Source: Hydrogenophaga sp.
GTDB lineage: Bacteria; Pseudomonadota; Gammaproteobacteria; Burkholderiales; Burkholderiaceae_C
Assembly (NCBI GenBank): GCA_030653975.1
Contig: JAURYH010000035.1
Coordinates: 49,058-113,057 of the forward strand
Direction of reading: 5' to 3'
Length of the DNA stretch: 64,000 nucleotides
Shown: piece after piece, positions 60,702-64,000 of the stretch
Position numbering within the stretch: the stretch's first letter is position 1
Layout: the number at the start of each line of letters is the position of its first letter
Notes under the pieces: model-generated
What the model was told of the DNA's origin: nothing
Database searches by the model: none
The model's input: the letters and a program-made list of their open reading frames with translations, nothing else
Program-made: the position numbers and the translations under genes

Positions 60702-62462
60702 TCAGGGCGGTGCGCCGGCCCGGGCGGGCGCGGGCCGGGCGTCCTGCTCGGCCTGCACGAGCCGCCAGAGCACCTTGCCCGAGGCGCTGCGCGGCAGGGC
60801 CTCCACGAACTCGACGCAGCGCGGGTACTTGTAGGCGGCCATGTGCTCGCGGGCCCAGACGATCACGTCCTGTTCGGTGACGGTCGAACGGTGGCTGGCG
60901 TGCGGCACGATCACGGCCTTCACGCTTTCGCCGCGGTACGGGTCGCGCACGGCGATCACGCAGGCCTCCTGCACCGCCGGGTGCTGGTGCAGATGGGCCT
61001 CGACCTCGGCGGGCCAGACCTTGAAGCCGCTCGCGTTGATCATGCGTTTGAGCCGGTCGGCCAGGTAGAAATAGCCGTCGGCGTCCACGCGGCCCAGATC
61101 GCCGGTGCGGAAATAGCGGCCGTCACCAAGCTCAACGAAAGCCTGGGTCGTGGCCTCGGGCTGGTTCCAGTAACCCTGGAACACCTGCGGCCCGCAGACC
61201 ACGATCTCGCCGACCTCGCCCGCCGGCAGGTCCTGCAGGGTGTCGGGGTCGATCACGCGCGCCCGGGTGCCGATGTAGGGAATGCCCAGGCAGTGGCGGC
61301 GCGGCGCGTGGCGCGGGTTGGTGTGGGTGGGCGCGGCGGTTTCGGTGAGGCCGTAGCCCTCGACATAGTCCAGCCCGAAGCGCTGCTTCAGCTGGGCCGC
61401 CACCGCATCGGGCATCGGTGCACCGCCGCCACCGATGTAGCGCAGGCTGGCGAGGTCGAACGATGCCAGTTCGGGCGCGGCCAGCAGGTCGATCACCATG
61501 GTCGGGATGTTGGGCCAGTGCGTCACACGGTGCGCCGCGATGGCCAACGCCGCCTGCCCGCGGTCCCAGCGCGGCAGCAGCACGATGCGGCAGCCGTGGC
61601 GGATGGCGGCGAGCAGACCCATCACCAGCCCGGTGATGTGGAACATCGGCACGACGACCAGCACCGCGTCGCCCGCGCGCATGTCGAGCCAGGGCCCGGC
61701 GGCCATCACGTTGTGCAGCAGCGTGGCGTGGCTGTGCATGCAGCCCTTGGCCGCGCCCGTGGTGCCGCTGGTGTAGGACAGCAGCGCGAGGTCGGCGCCG
61801 CGCACCGTCACCACCCCGGGCGCCGGCTCGGCATCGAGCAGGTCGCGCCAGCGGTGGACCGCCACCGCGCGGGCCTCGGGCAGGGCCCGGGGCATGAGCA
61901 GCCAGTCGCGCCAGGCGGCCGGCCAGCGGGCGGCGACCTCGGGCGCGTCGTCCGGCAGGGCATCGGCCCAGTCGAACACCACCAAGTGCCGCAGCGCCGA
62001 ACCGCCCGCCGCCGCGTCGGCCGCGTGCGCCAGTTCCGGCGCAATGTCCGCCGAGGCGATGGCCACGGCGGCTTGCGCGTCGGCGATGGGGTGGCCCAGT
62101 TCGTCGGCCTTGTTCATCGGGTTGAGCGGCACCACGACCGCACCCACCCGCAGCAGTGCATGGAAAGCGACGATGAACACGGGGCTGTTCTGCGTGAACA
62201 GCAAGACCCGGTCGCCCGGGCGCACGCCCAGGCGCTGCAGGGCCGCCCCCAGGCGCAGCGCCGTGTCGTGCAGTTCGGCCCAGGTGCTGTGCCGCCCCAG
62301 GAAGTCCAGCGCCACGGCCTGCGGCGTGGCCAGCGCGCGGGCTTCGAAGGCCTGCCAGAGCGATTCGTCGGGCACATCGATGTGCCGCGGCACGCCGGGC
62401 GGCCAGAAGCGTGCGTGCGGTTCGGCGGCCGGCGGCGGCGTGATCAAGGGCAGGTTGCTCAT
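60702..62462 (-). CDS. Long-chain-type acyl-CoA ligase
   Basis: 586 residues. AMP-forming ligase motifs: LLSYTSGTTGAAKGCMHSH (P-loop), YVEGYGLTETAAPTHTN, YFRTGDLGRVDADGYFYLAD and the catalytic lysine in LPRSASGKVLWRLV. A proline-rich start precedes the N-terminal domain. It activates a fatty or other carboxylic acid; with the acyl-CoA dehydrogenase gene 13 bp upstream and a Bug protein downstream, it is part of a short acid-degradation operon of unknown substrate. Confidence 0.9.
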   Translation of the reverse strand: MSNLPLITPPPAAEPHARFWPPGVPRHIDVPDESLWQAFEARALATPQAVALDFLGRHSTWAELHDTALRLGAALQRLGVRPGDRVLLFTQNSPVFIVAFHALLRVGAVVVPLNPMNKADELGHPIADAQAAVAIASADIAPELAHAADAAAGGSALRHLVVFDWADALPDDAPEVAARWPAAWRDWLLMPRALPEARAVAVHRWRDLLDAEPAPGVVTVRGADLALLSYTSGTTGAAKGCMHSHATLLHNVMAAGPWLDMRAGDAVLVVVPMFHITGLVMGLLAAIRHGCRIVLLPRWDRGQAALAIAAHRVTHWPNIPTMVIDLLAAPELASFDLASLRYIGGGGAPMPDAVAAQLKQRFGLDYVEGYGLTETAAPTHTNPRHAPRRHCLGIPYIGTRARVIDPDTLQDLPAGEVGEIVVCGPQVFQGYWNQPEATTQAFVELGDGRYFRTGDLGRVDADGYFYLADRLKRMINASGFKVWPAEVEAHLHQHPAVQEACVIAVRDPYRGESVKAVIVPHASHRSTVTEQDVIVWAREHMAAYKYPRCVEFVEALPRSASGKVLWRLVQAEQDARPAPARAGAPP

Positions 62463-62475
62463 ACGGGTGTCACCT

Positions 62476-63741
62476 TCAGCAGCCCCGCGTCACCGGCTGT
62501 TCCACCGGTTTGCGCCGCAGGCCCAGCCGGGCGAGTTCGAGTTTGGCCAGGGACTGGCGGTGCACCTCATCGGGGCCGTCGGCCAGGCGCAGGGTGCGCT
62601 GGTCGGCGTAGGAATAGGCCAGCCCGAAGTCGTCCGACACGCCGGCGCCGCCGTGGGCCTGGATGGCCCAGTCGATCACCTTGCAGGCCATGCTGGGCGC
62701 CACCACCTTGATCATCGCGATCTCGGCCTGCGCAGCCTTGTTGCCCACGGTGTCCATCATCCAGGCGGCCTTGAGCGTGAGCAGGCGCGCCTGCTCGATC
62801 AGACAGCGCGATTCGGCGATGCGCTCGTGCCAGACGCCCTGCTCGCTCAGCGCCTGGCCAAACGCGGTGCGCGCCGCGAGCCGCTGGCACATCATCTCCA
62901 GCGCGCGCTCGGCCGCGCCGATGGAGCGCATGCAGTGGTGGATGCGCCCGGGGCCGAGCCGCCCCTGCGCGATCTCGAAGCCGCGCCCTTCGCCCAGCAG
63001 GATGTGGTCGGCCGGCACGCGCACGTTCTCCAGCAGCACCTCCATGTGGCCGTGTGGCGCGTGGTTGTAGCCGAACACCGGCACCGGCCGCAGCAGCTTC
63101 ACGCCCGGCGTGTCGGCGGGTACCACGACCATGCTCTGCTGCGCGTGGCGCAGCGCTTCGGGGTCGGTCTTGCCCATCACGATGAAGACCTGGCAGTGGC
63201 GGCTACCGGCGCCGGTGGACCACCACTTGCGGCCGTTGATGACGAAGTGGTCGCCGTCGCGCCTGATCTCGCACTGGATGTTGGTCGCGTCGGACGAGGC
63301 CACGGCCGGCTCGGTCATCAGGAAGGCCGAGCGGATCTCGCCGCGCAGCAGCGGCTCCAGCCAGCGGTCCTTGAGTTCTTCACTCGCGTAACGCTCCAGC
63401 GTTTCCATGTTGCCGGTGTCGGGTGCGCTGCAGTTGAAGACTTCGCTGGACCAGTGCACCCGGCCCATCACTTCGCACAGCGGCGCGTAGTCGAAGTTCG
63501 ACAGCCCCTCGGGCGCACGCGCCGAGTGCGGCAGGAACAGGTTCCACAGGCCGGCCTCGCGCGCCAGCCCCTTGAGCCGCGCCACCGTGGGACAGGCGGT
63601 CCAGCCCTCGGGCGAGTCCCAGCGCTGGGCCGCGGCCTCCTGCGCCACCTGGGCCTCGTTGGGGTAGATGTGTTGGTCCATGAAGGCCAGCAGGCGCTGG
63701 CGCAGTTCGCGCGTGCGTTCGGATTCGATGAAGAAACTCAT
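62476..63741 (-). CDS. Acyl-CoA dehydrogenase (ACAD10/11-like)
   Basis: 421 residues from the ATG at 63741. Conserved: [20 protein letters not shown] (FAD/substrate region), [40 protein letters not shown], and the C-terminal [20 protein letters not shown], close to ACAD11-type sequences. The catalytic-base region of this subgroup is present (Asp in [11 protein letters not shown] near the end). It introduces a 2,3 double bond in an acyl-CoA using FAD, passing electrons to ETF. First gene of the operon. Confidence 0.91.
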   Translation of the reverse strand: MSFFIESERTRELRQRLLAFMDQHIYPNEAQVAQEAAAQRWDSPEGWTACPTVARLKGLAREAGLWNLFLPHSARAPEGLSNFDYAPLCEVMGRVHWSSEVFNCSAPDTGNMETLERYASEELKDRWLEPLLRGEIRSAFLMTEPAVASSDATNIQCEIRRDGDHFVINGRKWWSTGAGSRHCQVFIVMGKTDPEALRHAQQSMVVVPADTPGVKLLRPVPVFGYNHAPHGHMEVLLENVRVPADHILLGEGRGFEIAQGRLGPGRIHHCMRSIGAAERALEMMCQRLAARTAFGQALSEQGVWHERIAESRCLIEQARLLTLKAAWMMDTVGNKAAQAEIAMIKVVAPSMACKVIDWAIQAHGGAGVSDDFGLAYSYADQRTLRLADGPDEVHRQSLAKLELARLGLRRKPVEQPVTRGC

Positions 63742-63828
63742 GGGAATGACTCCTGTGGAATAAAGGGATGTCCGTTGTCCTCCACGCCGAAGCGCGACAC
63801 GCAACGCATGAAGCGGTGCATCCCAGAG

Positions 63829-63879
63829 ACACCGCCGGGCTGGCTTTGCCAGACGGCTGGTGTCGCCCCCTTGAGCAAC
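63829..63879 (+). repeat. Truncated dispersed repeat interrupted by an IS110-type element
   Basis: CACCGCCGGGCTGGCTTTGC and CAGACGGCTGGTGTCGCCCC, then CCTTGAGCAA match the copies at 58156 and 59589, but the sequence departs after TTGAGCAA where intact copies continue GGGGGTGAC. The right-hand half is absent from the window, consistent with an insertion at this point. Confidence 0.72.
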
Positions 63880-63890
63880 TGTGTTGAAAG

Positions 63891-64000
63891 TCAAGTGGAT
63901 TGAGCGGAAATCTCATGCTTGAGAGTGCTCCATGAAGCCTGATCTCTGAGCATGGCGTTGAGGATGGTCAGGAGCTTGCGCATGCAAGCCACGATGGCCA
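63891..64000 (-). CDS. IS110-family transposase, C-terminal end only
   Basis: The minus strand encodes, up to a TGA at 63891-63893, [20 protein letters not shown] followed by [15 protein letters not shown]. The string [15 protein letters not shown] is the well-known C-terminal part of IS110/IS116/IS902 transposases (DEDD-type serine-assisted recombinases). The 5' part lies beyond the window. Only about 11 bp separate the stop from the broken repeat, so the right end of the element is short, as in the IS110 group, whose longer left end encodes the bridge RNA. Confidence 0.8.
   Translation of the reverse strand, partial: AIVACMRKLLTILNAMLRDQASWSTLKHEISAQST

Overview
The window reads as a chromosomal segment of a high-GC betaproteobacterium, most likely Burkholderiales/Comamonadaceae (Hydrogenophaga, Acidovorax or Variovorax type). 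This placement is inferred from the many Bug/TctC binding proteins, the tcuAB and xdhC/cox-type gene sets, the protein sequence style, and a recurrent GC-rich intergenic repeat with a CCCCC-N4-GGGGG core. No rRNA, intact tRNA or CRISPR array was seen.

Region 1 (1-10970): a minus-strand carboxylate operon under a divergent LysR gene. It holds tcuB (cut by the window edge), tcuA, a class-II fumarase/aspartase-fold lyase, a citramalyl-CoA-lyase-like CitE protein, a CaiB/BaiF CoA-transferase, a MaoC/FAS1-like hydratase, a fused TctA-TctB permease and a TctC binding protein. A perfect ATTGAT-N11-ATCAAT dyad lies between tctC and lysR. The set suggests tricarballylate/aconitate being funnelled through itaconate to acetyl-CoA plus pyruvate.

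Region 2 (10971-13646): an accessory patch with an AbiE toxin-antitoxin pair (the toxin 5' end looks frameshifted), a small unknown protein, and relics of an integrase and a tRNA-like 3' end.

Region 3 (13647-29176): a long minus-strand operon with a sugar-type ABC importer, a three-subunit molybdenum hydroxylase, a beta-hydroxyacid dehydrogenase, CoxG, an M20 amidohydrolase, XdhC and a MocA-like protein. Next to it lie a NIPSNAP-sdaA operon and a divergent TetR gene. The same dyad ATCGTC-N4-GACGAT occurs in both promoter regions, so one TetR probably controls an uncharacterised catabolic regulon.

Region 4 (29177-38558): sufBCDSUT on the plus strand; nnrS, a DUF2249 gene and a 7Fe ferredoxin on the minus strand; then nsrR and a second DUF2249 gene. 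Three NsrR-like 11-1-11 sites (before sufB, before nnrS, before nsrR) make this a probable nitric-oxide-responsive Fe-S assembly module.

Region 5 (38559-58700): mostly core genes: a truncated argP beside argO, a PaiB-like gene, an MCE/MlaE pair plus lipoprotein without an ATPase gene, an acyl-CoA ligase, cytochrome c, queG, tsaE, amiC, a DedA gene, mutL, an ABC-2 efflux set, an alpha/beta hydrolase, gdhA and a HIT gene.

Region 6 (58744-64000): a GntR/Bug/acyl-CoA ligase/acyl-CoA dehydrogenase operon, then the 3' end of an IS110-family transposase whose element has interrupted a copy of the dispersed repeat. Six copies of this repeat were found; two lie inside or at the 5' end of coding sequences.
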